A stretch of 39,333 nucleotides of DNA from DATJZH01 sp035499215. GTDB lineage: Bacteria; Actinomycetota; Actinomycetes; Streptosporangiales; Streptosporangiaceae. The first letter of the stretch is position 1. Each line of letters starts with the position of its first letter. The notes beneath the pieces are model-generated. The model was not told where the DNA came from. It worked only from the letters and a program-made list of their open reading frames with translations, and ran no database searches. A program made the position numbers and the translations under genes. The stretch is from assembly GCA_035499215.1 (NCBI GenBank), contig DATJZH010000086.1, positions 1 to 39,333 on the forward strand, given 5' to 3'. Positions 17,409 through 25,195 of this stretch are shown one piece after another.

Positions 17409-18529
17409 CACGCCTCCAGTCCGAATGCCCGGCTGAACCGGACGTCGCCCTCGAGGGTGTCCCTGATGTCGGCCACTCCGTGCCTGATCATCAGCGTCCG
17501 CTCGATACCAAGCCCGAATGCAAACCCGCTGTAGCGGTCCGGATCGATGCCGCAGGCGACGAGCACCCGCGGGTTGACCATGCCGCAGCCGGCAATCTCA
17601 ATCCAGCCCTGCGACTTGCAGACCCGGCACGGCGGCGCGCCAGGCCGGGTCGACGCGCCGCGGCACACATGGCACTCCATGGAAACGTCGGCGGACGGCT
17701 CGGTGAAAGGGAAGAAGTCCGGCCGCAGCCGGGTGCGCAGGCCCTCGCCGAACATGGCCTCGACGAACGAGCCGATCACACCGCGCAGGTCTGCCATGCT
17801 CAGGCCCTCGTCCACCGCGAGCCCTTCGATCTGGTGGAATACCGGACTGTGCGTCGCATCGAGAGCGTCGCTGCGGAAGCATCTGCCGGGGCTCACCACG
17901 TAAAGCGGCAGCGGCCGGGTCAGCATCGCGCGGATCTGCACCGGCGAGGTGTGCGTCCGCAGCACCATGCCCGACCGGGGCTCGCCGTCCGGCCCGGCGA
18001 CGAACAGGGTGTCCTGCATCTCGCGCGCCGGGTGGTCCCGCGGGAAGTTCAGAGCATCGAAGTTGTACCACTCGGCCTCGACCTCAGGGCCTTCGGCGAC
18101 CTCGTATCCCATTGCCACGAAGATGTCGACCAGGCGCTCGGCTACGGTGGTGACCGGGTGCCTGGCCCCGGCGGGCAGGCGGTCCCACGGCAGGGTGACG
18201 TCAGCGGTTTCCTCGACGAGAACGCGGAGGTCGCGCTCGGCCTCCAGTTCCTGCTGCCGGCTGGCCAGCGCCTTCCTGATCACGCCGCGGGCCGCGCCGA
18301 CGCGCTTGCCGGCTTGCGCCCTGGCCGCCGGGGGCAGCGCGCCGATCTCCGCATTCGCCAGGGTGACCGGCGCTCGGTCACCGGCATGCGCCAGTCTGGC
18401 CGCCTTCAGCTCCTCGAGGTCACTCGCGGCGGCGATGGCGGCCAGCGCGTCGTCGGTCATGCGCTGGACCGCGTCGGATGACAACGTGGCCACCTCGACC
18501 GGGTCATAGCTCTTGTTCGGTGCGGACAT
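17408..18529 (-). CDS. pheS: Phenylalanyl-tRNA synthetase alpha subunit
   Basis: Catalytic subunit of PheRS. The 373-residue product has the N-terminal coiled-coil arm (about 20-115) and the class II core: motif 2 around FRSDALDATHSPVFHQIEG, and motif 3 GFAFGLGIERTLM near the C-terminus. A cysteine group (CHVCRG, CRVCKS) in the core suggests a small zinc-binding insert, seen in many actinobacterial PheS. ATG at 18527-18529; the ribosome-binding site is modest. It is coupled to pheT by TGATG. The 204-nt gap to the histidine kinase gene upstream holds a 17-bp tandem repeat and no obvious attenuator. Confidence 0.96.
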   Translation of the reverse strand: MSAPNKSYDPVEVATLSSDAVQRMTDDALAAIAAASDLEELKAARLAHAGDRAPVTLANAEIGALPPAARAQAGKRVGAARGVIRKALASRQQELEAERDLRVLVEETADVTLPWDRLPAGARHPVTTVAERLVDIFVAMGYEVAEGPEVEAEWYNFDALNFPRDHPAREMQDTLFVAGPDGEPRSGMVLRTHTSPVQIRAMLTRPLPLYVVSPGRCFRSDALDATHSPVFHQIEGLAVDEGLSMADLRGVIGSFVEAMFGEGLRTRLRPDFFPFTEPSADVSMECHVCRGASTRPGAPPCRVCKSQGWIEIAGCGMVNPRVLVACGIDPDRYSGFAFGLGIERTLMIRHGVADIRDTLEGDVRFSRAFGLEA

Positions 18530-18596
18530 CGCCTGCTGCTCCCTGCGGTCACCGATTTCTCGTCCGGAGTGCTGATCCTTTCATGCTGCCGAACGG

Positions 18597-18655
18597 CCGG
18601 CGCCGTGCTGACGCCGGCGCCGTGCTGACGCCAGCGCCGTGCTGACGCCAGCGGC
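18597..18655. repeat. 17-bp tandem repeat, three copies plus a partial fourth
   Basis: Units at 18597-18613, 18614-18630 and 18631-18647 read CCGGCGCCGTGCTGACG, the third with one change (CCAG), followed by a partial CCAGCGGC. It lies in the pheS leader (minus strand), about 70-125 nt before the pheS start. A 17-bp period does not match coding and is likely a slippage-prone intergenic repeat. Confidence 0.9.
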
Positions 18656-18733
18656 AGAATTCATCCAGTCAGCGCAGCCGGCAGGCCCGGTTGCCAGGCC
18701 CCGGCCGTCCGGAATCTCCCCCGCGCCCGTCGG

Positions 18734-19885
18734 TCAGCCGAAATCGGGCAGGCCGACGGGCATGGTAAATCGGAACTCGGCACCGCCGCCCGGTGCCCGT
18801 GCCACGGCGATCGACCCGCCATGCGCCTCGACCAGCCCCTTCACGATGAACAGGCCCAGGCCCGCGCCGCTTCGGCGCTTTGCGCGCCAGAACTGGCGGA
18901 AGACTCTGGAGGCGAGCTCGGGCGCGATGCCCTGGCCCTGGTCGCGGACGGACACCGCCACGCCGGGAGCACCCGGGACCGTCATCGGCTCCACCACGGT
19001 GGTAACGGTACCAGCACCGTGCCGGACCGCATTCTCGATAAGGTTGCCGAGGATCTGGTCCACCTTGTCGACGTCCAGCCAGGTCTCCGGCAGCCCGTCG
19101 CGGACCACGACCCGGAATCGGTCCCTGGCCTCGCCGGCGGCCACCCGGCCGCTGATGATTTTCGCGACCCTCGCCGGGACGTCAACGAGCTCCCGGTGCA
19201 CCTCGATCCGGCCCGATTCGATCCGCGACACGTCGAGTAGCTCGGTGATCAGGCGGGTGACCCGGTCCGCATCGGCGTTGACCGTCTCCAGCATGATCCG
19301 CTTCTGATCGTCGGTGAACCGGGTCCACTTCGCCAGCAGCGTCGCCGTGAAGCCCTTGACGCTGGTAAGCGGCGAGCGCAGCTCGTGCGCGACGGTGGAG
19401 ACCAGGTCGGCACGGCCGCGCTCCAGGCGAGCGCGCTGCGATGCGTCCCGCAGCGTCACCGTCAGCCGCCGGACCGCGCCCGGCGCGCGGTGCCAGCCCT
19501 CGCGTGGCCGGCTGCCGCGCGGATAGCGCACGTACCCCACGCTGACCAGCAGCTCGGTCCCGTCGGCCAGGTAGAGCGCCCGCTCCGGATGCCGGCTGCG
19601 GGTCGACAGGCCCTGATAGGGCTGCGATTGCTGCCACCAGCACCGGCCCTCGATGTCCTGCAGCGGGAGCACCTGGCAGATGTCATTGCCGAGCGCCTGC
19701 CGGGCAGCGATCCCGGTCAGCCGCGCGGCTGCCCGGTTGAAGACGGTGATCCGACCCGCATGGTCGGCGATCACGAGCCCGTCAGGGATATCATCAGCGC
19801 ACACCATGCCGCTGCGGAGATCCGCTGCGGCCTCCGGCCCGGCCGTCACCGCAGCCATCGCCTGGCCCGACACGATCCCGTCCAC
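18734..19885 (-). CDS. Cytosolic PAS-domain sensor histidine kinase, orphan
   Basis: Two-component sensor kinase without membrane segments. Domains in order: PAS (about 25-145, with GLVIADHAGRITVFNRAAARLTG), HisKA dimerisation domain with the phospho-acceptor His167 in AHELRSPLTSVKGF, and HATPase_c with the N box NLIENAVRHG (281-290), G1 DQGQGIAP and G2 GAGLGLFIVKG. No response regulator gene is adjacent, so its partner is unknown. The start is uncertain: GTG at 19885 has GGAGG about 10 nt upstream, ATG at 19858 has a poor ribosome-binding site. A kinase at this place between the L20 operon and pheST also occurs, from memory, in Streptomyces. The PAS ligand cannot be inferred. Confidence 0.9.
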   Translation of the reverse strand: MDGIVSGQAMAAVTAGPEAAADLRSGMVCADDIPDGLVIADHAGRITVFNRAAARLTGIAARQALGNDICQVLPLQDIEGRCWWQQSQPYQGLSTRSRHPERALYLADGTELLVSVGYVRYPRGSRPREGWHRAPGAVRRLTVTLRDASQRARLERGRADLVSTVAHELRSPLTSVKGFTATLLAKWTRFTDDQKRIMLETVNADADRVTRLITELLDVSRIESGRIEVHRELVDVPARVAKIISGRVAAGEARDRFRVVVRDGLPETWLDVDKVDQILGNLIENAVRHGAGTVTTVVEPMTVPGAPGVAVSVRDQGQGIAPELASRVFRQFWRAKRRSGAGLGLFIVKGLVEAHGGSIAVARAPGGGAEFRFTMPVGLPDFG

Positions 19886-20225
19886 TGCAGCGCCGCCTCC
19901 GCGTTGCCTGGCCCCCGGCACACGGAAGTGCGGCCTGCCGCCAAGTCCGGGGGGTGACCCGCGGCGTGCCCCGCTGCGCCCGGCCACCGGCCAGTGACCC
20001 CGACCGGGCCTACCATGACGCAACGTAGTCAGACTCTAGCGCGTCCGCCATGCCGCGTGGCACCCGCGGGTGCGCGGGCAGTCAATACGGCCGCAGTTAA
20101 CTACCCGCTGGGCAAGAACCTCCCTGCCGGGCGGCCGGGTAGCACACAGCCGGGCGCGGCGACCAGGAATTGCGCTCGGCCTCGCGCCGCGAGCACGCTC
20201 GTCCTGGTCGTGCCCGCGGTGATGC
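19886..20225. other. Intergenic region between the RNA methyltransferase and kinase genes
   Basis: About 340 nt without a credible gene. It should hold the end of the infC operon and the kinase promoter. Visible elements are a perfect 14-bp palindrome GCACCCGCGGGTGC at 20060-20073 that could bind a regulator, and a TTGACT on the minus strand upstream of it with no well-placed -10. A short GC stem just after the methyltransferase stop lacks a T tract. Nothing here is decisive. Confidence 0.5.
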
Positions 20226-21080
20226 TCAGCGGCCGGGCGCCGATCGCTGCGCCCGGGCGGAAGCGTAGAGGCACACGGCGGCGGCGGCCGCCAGGTTCAG
20301 GCTCTCGGCCTGACCGTAGATCGGCACCGCCACCGCATCGTCGGCGAGCGAGGCCAGCTCGGCGGGCAGCCCCCAGGACTCGTTCCCGAACAGCCAGGCC
20401 GTCGGGCCGCCCAGTTCCCCGGCCGACTCCAGGTCATCGAGCCGGTGCCGGGCGCTGCCGTCGGCTGCCAGCAGCCGCAGCCCCGCGGCGCGCAGTGCCG
20501 CTGCCGCCGCCGGGAGCGAGCTACCCGCGACGACGGGCAGGTGAAACACGCTGCCCGCGGCCGAGCGCACGCACTTGCCGTTGTAGGGGTCGACCGAGGC
20601 GTCGGCGAAGACGACGCCGGCGGCACCTGCCGCGTCCGCCGTCCGCAGCACCGTCCCGGCGTTGCCGGGGTCGCGGACGTTCGCCAGCACGGCCACTAGC
20701 GCGGGCGAGGCAGCGGTCAGCTCGGCCAGCGGGACGTCGACGAACCGGCAGACGGCCAGCACTCCCTGCGGGGTCACGGTCTGGGCAAGCTCGGCCATCA
20801 CCTGGCCGCTGACCGTGCGAACGGCCGCGCCCTGGCTCGCGGCCTGCCGGACGAGATCGGCGCAGCGCGAGCTGGCCGGCCCGGTGACGAAGAGCTCGGT
20901 CAGCACGCCCGGACGGCGAAGTGCCTCGGCGACCGACTGCCGGCCCTCGGCCAGGAAGGCACGAGACTGCTGCCGGAAGGCGCGCTTGGCCAGCTGGCGC
21001 ACCGCCTTGACCTGCGGCGACCGGATGCTGGTGACCTCGCCGACCGTCGGCTGCGGCGGCCGGCGCGGTCCGGCCGCCAC
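20226..21080 (-). CDS. SpoU/TrmH-family RNA 2'-O-ribose methyltransferase
   Basis: SPOUT-class S-adenosylmethionine-dependent methyltransferase acting on rRNA or tRNA ribose. All three family motifs are present: NVRDPGNAGTVLRTADAAG (motif 1), LFGNESWGLP (motif 2) and VPIYGQAESLNLAAAAAV (motif 3), after an N-terminal L30e-like substrate-binding part (SPQVKAVRQLAKRAFR..., FLAEGRQSV). About 284 residues with the GTG at 21078-21080. The ribosome-binding site is weak, so the exact start is uncertain. It begins about 48 nt after rplT on the same strand and is likely cotranscribed with infC-rpmI-rplT. The exact nucleotide modified cannot be inferred; 23S rRNA is the common target in actinobacteria. 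Confidence 0.9.
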   Translation of the reverse strand: MAAGPRRPPQPTVGEVTSIRSPQVKAVRQLAKRAFRQQSRAFLAEGRQSVAEALRRPGVLTELFVTGPASSRCADLVRQAASQGAAVRTVSGQVMAELAQTVTPQGVLAVCRFVDVPLAELTAASPALVAVLANVRDPGNAGTVLRTADAAGAAGVVFADASVDPYNGKCVRSAAGSVFHLPVVAGSSLPAAAAALRAAGLRLLAADGSARHRLDDLESAGELGGPTAWLFGNESWGLPAELASLADDAVAVPIYGQAESLNLAAAAAVCLYASARAQRSAPGR

Positions 21081-21127
21081 GGCCGCGGTGATCCTGGTCC
21101 GGCCTGTCCCGACGTCTGTCTCCTGGC

Positions 21128-21517
21128 CTAGGCCGCGGCCGAGTCCGCAGTCCCGGCTGTCTCGGGCAGCGCCTTCCTGGCGACTTCCACCAGCGCCGAG
21201 AACGCCCTCGGATCGGCGATCGCCATCTCGGCCAGCATCCGCCGGTCGACATCGACGCCCGCGATCTTCAGGCCCTGGATGAACCTGTTGTAGGTGATGC
21301 CATCGGCGCGGGCGGCTGCGTTGATGCGCTGGATCCACAGCCGGCGGAACGCGCCTTTGCGGTCCTTGCGGTCACGGTAGGCATACGTCATCGAGTGGAG
21401 CATCTGCTCCTTAGCCTTGCGGTACAGCCGGGACCGCTGGCCCCGGTAGCCGCTGGCCCGCTCGAGGACGACTCTGCGCTTCTTATGGGCATTGACCGCC
21501 CGCTTCACCCGTGCCAT
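21128..21517 (-). CDS. rplT: Ribosomal protein L20
   Basis: Large-subunit assembly protein that binds 23S rRNA early. The 129-residue product opens with the conserved basic segment MARVKRAVNAHKKRRVVLE and carries SGYRGQRSRLYRKAKEQ and LWIQRINAAAR. The C-terminal tail is a few residues longer than usual and Ala-rich. ATG at 21515-21517 follows AAGGGAG with an 8-nt gap. It follows rpmI by 28 nt. In E. coli and Bacillus L20 represses its own operon through mRNA structures; see the twin hairpins upstream of rpmI. Confidence 0.97.
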   Translation of the reverse strand: MARVKRAVNAHKKRRVVLERASGYRGQRSRLYRKAKEQMLHSMTYAYRDRKDRKGAFRRLWIQRINAAARADGITYNRFIQGLKIAGVDVDRRMLAEMAIADPRAFSALVEVARKALPETAGTADSAAA

Positions 21518-21545
21518 GTACTGGACTCCCTTGCGGCGGGCCGGG

Positions 21546-21740
21546 TCACTTCCCCAGCAGTCTCTTCATCTTCTTCGTGTCCGCGGGCGCGAGCACCACT
21601 TCATTGGCCAGCCGGCGCGTCCGCGTCGTGGGCTTGTGCTCGAAGTAATGGCTGCGGTTGGCCCGGCGGCGCATGATCTTGCCCGTGCCCGTCAGCCGGA
21701 ACCGCTTGTTAGCGCCGCTGTGCGTCTTCATCTTCGGCAT
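21546..21740 (-). CDS. rpmI: Ribosomal protein L35
   Basis: Small basic 64-residue large-subunit protein. The sequence begins MPKMKTHSGANKRFRLTGTG and ends KKMKRLLGK, the canonical L35 pattern. ATG at 21738-21740. A GGAG lies about 13 nt upstream, and the nearer GGCGAG may assist. Upstream, in the 178-nt gap to infC, are two copies of a small hairpin 25 nt apart. The order infC-rpmI-rplT is conserved across bacteria. Confidence 0.97.
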   Translation of the reverse strand: MPKMKTHSGANKRFRLTGTGKIMRRRANRSHYFEHKPTTRTRRLANEVVLAPADTKKMKRLLGK

Positions 21741-21757
21741 CTCGCCGTTTCTCCATT

Positions 21758-21804
21758 CTGGCGTGCCTGCGCACGGTCCTGCCTGGCGTGCCTGCGCACG
21801 ATCC
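21758..21804 (-). repeat. Twin hairpin repeats in the rpmI leader
   Basis: A 22-bp sequence occurs twice with a 25-bp period (21758-21779 and 21783-21804, one mismatch). Each copy can fold as CGTGC-loop-GCACG (21762-21775 and 21787-21800; five base pairs, four-base loop). They end 18 nt upstream of the L35 start codon on the transcribed strand. They could be a chance tandem duplication or paired binding sites for L20 autoregulation. Confidence 0.7.
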
Positions 21805-21918
21805 GTCATGCCCGCGCCGCGGGCGTCCCCCGCGCACGAAGGCGCAGCTGCCTCCCCGCTGCCGCGGACGATCGCGACAGCTGCCGGCTGCTTATCCCTG
21901 TTGTCGGCGCCCCGGCCG

Positions 21919-22626
21919 TCAGCCCGCCTGTGCCTCCGCGCTGCCCTGGCCGGCTGCGGCGCTCGAGCCAGCTGCGCCCGGCGCGGGCGCCGCGGCTCGG
22001 GCGGCCGTCCGGCGCGGGGCTGCACCGCGCGGCGCTGGCACCGGACGCCCCTCACGCTCGGCGGTCGCGCGCGCGCTCGCCCGCTGCTCGACCTTCTCGG
22101 TCCTGGCCTCCGCCTTCCGCTTGTGCGGTCCGATCACCATGATCATATTCCGGCCGTCCTGCTTGGCCTGCGACTCGACGAAGCCAAGCTCCTGGACGTC
22201 GGACGCCAGCCGCTGCAGGAGCTTGTACCCGAGTTCAGGCCGGGACTGCTCGCGGCCGCGGAACATGATCGTCACCTTGACCTTGTCCCCCTGCCGCAGG
22301 AACCGCTCAACATGGCCCTTCTTGGTGCCGTAGTCGTGCGGGTCGATCTTCGGCCGGAGCTTGATCTCCTTGATGACTGTCTGCGCCTGGTTCTTGCGCG
22401 ATTCCCTGGCCTTGAGAGCCGACTCGTACTTGAACTTGCCGTAATCCATCAGCTTGCATACCGGTGGCCGCGCGGTCGGCGCGACTTCGACAAGGTCGAG
22501 ATCTGCCTCCTGGGCCAGCCGGAGCGCATCGTTGATCGCGACGATCCCTATCTGCTCGCCGGCCGGGCCGACCAGCCGCACTTCGGGGACGCGGATGCGC
22601 TCGTTGATACGAGGTTCGGTGCTGAT
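21919..22626 (-). CDS. infC: Translation initiation factor IF-3, predicted AUC start
   Basis: Binds the 30S subunit, blocks premature 50S joining and discriminates against wrong start codons. The 235-residue product starts ISTEPRINERIRVPEVRLVG and has the DYGKFKYES segment of the N-terminal domain, then IKLRPKIDPHDY and FRGREQ of the C-terminal domain. No ATG or GTG is well placed; a perfect AGGAGG sits 4 nt before the ATC at 22624-22626, exactly where relatives begin. IF-3 genes in many bacteria use AUU or AUC so that IF-3 represses itself. A 65-residue Ala/Arg-rich tail after about 170 makes it longer than the usual 180 residues. Confidence 0.93.
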   Translation of the reverse strand: MSTEPRINERIRVPEVRLVGPAGEQIGIVAINDALRLAQEADLDLVEVAPTARPPVCKLMDYGKFKYESALKARESRKNQAQTVIKEIKLRPKIDPHDYGTKKGHVERFLRQGDKVKVTIMFRGREQSRPELGYKLLQRLASDVQELGFVESQAKQDGRNMIMVIGPHKRKAEARTEKVEQRASARATAEREGRPVPAPRGAAPRRTAARAAAPAPGAAGSSAAAGQGSAEAQAG

Positions 22627-22986
22627 GTGGCCTCCTGGTGGTAACACTGCCTGTCCGGGCCTGTCCCGGCAGGATCTGCCTGGCGCCCGCCCGTGCGCTT
22701 GCATGCGGAAAGGCCCCGCAACGATACGCATGCGGGGCCACCGTGTGCGCGATCCGGGGCGGCCGGCGCCCGCCGGACAACGCCCGCCCCGGCAGCGCCC
22801 GCCGGCCAGCCCGAAAGCCGACCGGCCGGCCGTCTGGGCGGCTTGGCTACCCGCCAGCAGCGAGCTGGCCAGGTGGGAGGCGGCCGTGGTGGTCCTCCGC
22901 TTACGTGTCCGGCACGGCAGGTACCGGACTTGTCGTCACGCAACACTAACGCATAACCCCGCCCAGCGGTATTCCCCTGACGACCA
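22627..22986 (-). promoter_or_regulatory. infC leader region with attenuator-like hairpin
   Basis: This 360-nt gap between aroE and infC must hold the infC operon promoter and leader. The clearest element is a perfect 9-bp stem GGCCCCGCA/TGCGGGGCC (22712-22739, 10-nt loop) followed on the minus strand by TTTCC, 86 nt before the start codon. The loop-side GCATGCG can instead pair with CGCATGC just after the stem (22701-22707), so two exclusive structures exist. A second imperfect stem lies near 22799-22832. No promoter hexamers were convincing. Confidence 0.5.
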
Positions 22987-23814
22987 TCAGCCTGGCGGGC
23001 GGGCCGAGAGCTCCGCCAGTCCCGCCTCCCGCATCGCGTCCGTCGGAGCAGCCTGCCCGGTCATCAGCTCAACCTGCCGGGCCGCCTGATGCAGCAGCAG
23101 GTCGAAGCCGCCGGCGACGAGCGCGCCGGCGGCCGCGGCCGCATCAGCGAGCCGGGTGGGCCACGGCTGATACACCACGTCGAGTAGCGCGGCGGGGACT
23201 GCCGCGGCTGCGCCAACGCGTTCTGCGTAGATGTCCGCGGCCCCGGCCGGCACGGTGGAGATCAGCAGCAACCCGCTGCGGGCGCGCGGTAGCTGGCCGA
23301 ACGGGACCAGCCGGACCTGAACGCCCAGCCGGCCCGCGGCAGCCAGCAGATCCCCCGCCCGCGCCGGATCACGGGCCGCCACCTCCGCCTGGCCGATGCC
23401 GAGAGCGCGCAGCGCTGCCAGTGCGGCGCAGGCCGTTGCGCCGGCACCGATGATCAGAGCGGGGCCGGTGACCACGGCACCGGCCGGTGCCAGTGCGGTC
23501 ACCATGCCGGGAACATCGGTGTTGTAGCCGCGGCGCGTCCCGCCAGCGAAAACAACGGTGTTGGCGGCGCCTACCTCGCCGGCAAGCGGCTCCGCCCGGT
23601 CGAGCAGCGGCATGATCGCCCGTTTCAGCGGCATGGTCAGCGACAGCCCGGCCCAGTCCGGGCCGCAGGAGCGGAGCAGCGCCGGGAGCTGCGCCTCGTG
23701 GCACTCGATCGCCTCGTAGTTCCAGGCGGCCAGGCCGAGCGCTTTGTAGGCCGCCGTGTGCAGCACCGGTGACAGCGAGTGCGCGACGGGCGAGCCGAGA
23801 ACCGCGGCCCTCAT
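22987..23814 (-). CDS. aroE: Shikimate dehydrogenase
   Basis: NADPH-dependent reduction of 3-dehydroshikimate to shikimate in aromatic amino-acid synthesis. The 275-residue product has the substrate motif GSPVAHSLSP (7-16), the catalytic lysine at 64 (LTMPLKR), AANTVV (83-88), the catalytic aspartate at 100 (GYNTD) and the dinucleotide motif GAGATACAAL. ATG at 23812-23814. It follows mltG by about 40 nt on the same strand. The conserved actinobacterial order is alaS-ruvX-mltG-aroE, usually followed by aroC; here the infC operon follows instead. Confidence 0.95.
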   Translation of the reverse strand: MRAAVLGSPVAHSLSPVLHTAAYKALGLAAWNYEAIECHEAQLPALLRSCGPDWAGLSLTMPLKRAIMPLLDRAEPLAGEVGAANTVVFAGGTRRGYNTDVPGMVTALAPAGAVVTGPALIIGAGATACAALAALRALGIGQAEVAARDPARAGDLLAAAGRLGVQVRLVPFGQLPRARSGLLLISTVPAGAADIYAERVGAAAAVPAALLDVVYQPWPTRLADAAAAAGALVAGGFDLLLHQAARQVELMTGQAAPTDAMREAGLAELSARPPG

Positions 23815-23854
23815 CGCGGCGGCTTCATCTCAGGCGGCTTCATCTGAGGCGGCC

Positions 23855-25195
23855 TCAGCAAGCCTTATGGGCCTTGCACTGGGCCTGGAACTGCGCGAAC
23901 TGGGCAGAGCTACTGGTGAACCTGGTGAGGCCTGTCGCGGGGTTCACCGTCACGAAGTACAGCCAGTTCCCGCTCGCGGGGTGCAGCGCCGCCTGGATCG
24001 CGGCCTCGGTGGGGTTGTCGATCGGCCCCGGCGGCAGGCCGCCATGCAGGAACGTGTTGTACCGGGACGGATACTGCAGCTGTGCGGCGCTGAGATGAAA
24101 GCCGGTCTTGTGCAGGGCGTAGAGCACCGTGCTGTCCAGCTCGAGTTTCATCCCGGTGCTGAGCCGGTTGTCGATCACCCGGGCGATCATCGGGTAGTAC
24201 CTGGGGATTCCCTCGACCTCCAGCAGGCTGGCCTCGGTGATGACCTGGCCCTCGGTGAGGCGGGCTGCCCTGGCGGACTGCGCGAGGCCCAGGACCCGGG
24301 CCTCCTGCTGGAATCGCCGCACCATATCCTGCAGCACGCCGAGAGCCGAGGTGCCCGGCGGGATCTCATATTCCGCCGGGTAGAGATAGCCTTCCGCGCT
24401 GCCGTTGGCATAAGACGGCAGGCCGAGCGCCTTGCTGGTCAGCGCCGCGGTGAACTGGCTGACGGGCTTGCCGGTCTGCTGGCTGAGCTTGGCCAGGATC
24501 TGGCTCAGCCGCAAGCCGTCGGTGATGCTGACCGTCCGCTGGATGCGTGACCTGGGATTCACCAGCAGGGCGTACGCGAGGGCGGCGTTCATGTGCCTGT
24601 GCAGGAGGAAATTTCCGGGCTCGAGGCCGGTCAGGCTCGTGCTGTTCTTCGCGGCCGCGACGAACGGGTCGGCGGACTTGATCACTCCGAGGCTGATCAG
24701 CTCGGGTGCCAGCGTGGTGGCGGTGTCGCCCGACTTGACCTTAACGGCGACCTTGCCGGTGCCCGCGCCGGTGTAGTTCGCATGCCGGGCGCTGTAGGCG
24801 TCATATGCATACCTGCCGACGAGGACCACGACAATCACCAGGACGATGACCGAGATCAGCGGCGGGAGCCAGCGTCCCCGGCTGCGCCCTGGCCGCTTCG
24901 CATCCCCGTCCGCGGAATCGTCGGCAAAACCGGGGAGGAACAATCCGTCATCCGCCCGCCGGCCGCTGTCGGGCGCACCGGCCAGTCCGGCGCCGTCAGC
25001 AGCCCGGCCAGGGCCGCATGCGCCTTGGCCGGGCTGCTCGAAAGAGCGCTGGCCGTAACCGTTCGGCCGGCCGGCCGGGTCACCGGGGCAGCGCGAGCCG
25101 TACAGTCCTGGCGCGGCCCCGAAGCCGGGGCTCGCGCCGCGATCGGATGGCATGCCGCCGTCATCACCGAGCCAGTCACGGCCATCGCCGGTCAC
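23855..25195 (-). CDS. mltG: Endolytic murein transglycosylase MltG (YceG-like)
   Basis: Membrane-anchored lytic transglycosylase that cuts nascent peptidoglycan strands and sets glycan length. The 446-residue product has a cytoplasmic Gly/Pro/Asp-rich N-terminus (1-108), one membrane segment (about 109-130), a LysM-like part (VAVKVKSGDTATTLAPELI, about 149-167) and the YceG catalytic domain. The catalytic glutamate is expected at 326 in EASLLEVEG, with DNRL and the LDSTVLYAL segment downstream. The GTG at 25193-25195 overlaps the ruvX stop as GTGA, so it is probably translated by coupling; no strong ribosome-binding site is visible. Confidence 0.93.
   Translation of the reverse strand: MTGDGRDWLGDDGGMPSDRGASPGFGAAPGLYGSRCPGDPAGRPNGYGQRSFEQPGQGACGPGRAADGAGLAGAPDSGRRADDGLFLPGFADDSADGDAKRPGRSRGRWLPPLISVIVLVIVVVLVGRYAYDAYSARHANYTGAGTGKVAVKVKSGDTATTLAPELISLGVIKSADPFVAAAKNSTSLTGLEPGNFLLHRHMNAALAYALLVNPRSRIQRTVSITDGLRLSQILAKLSQQTGKPVSQFTAALTSKALGLPSYANGSAEGYLYPAEYEIPPGTSALGVLQDMVRRFQQEARVLGLAQSARAARLTEGQVITEASLLEVEGIPRYYPMIARVIDNRLSTGMKLELDSTVLYALHKTGFHLSAAQLQYPSRYNTFLHGGLPPGPIDNPTEAAIQAALHPASGNWLYFVTVNPATGLTRFTSSSAQFAQFQAQCKAHKAC

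Noticed and set aside
18597..18655. CRISPR array
   Set aside because: The 17-bp units are directly adjacent without spacers and no cas genes are present; it is a simple tandem repeat.
22627..22731. ATG-started longer form of IF-3 (start at 22731)
   Set aside because: The extra residues come from the leader hairpin region, resemble nothing in IF-3, and the perfect ribosome-binding site serves the ATC at 22626.
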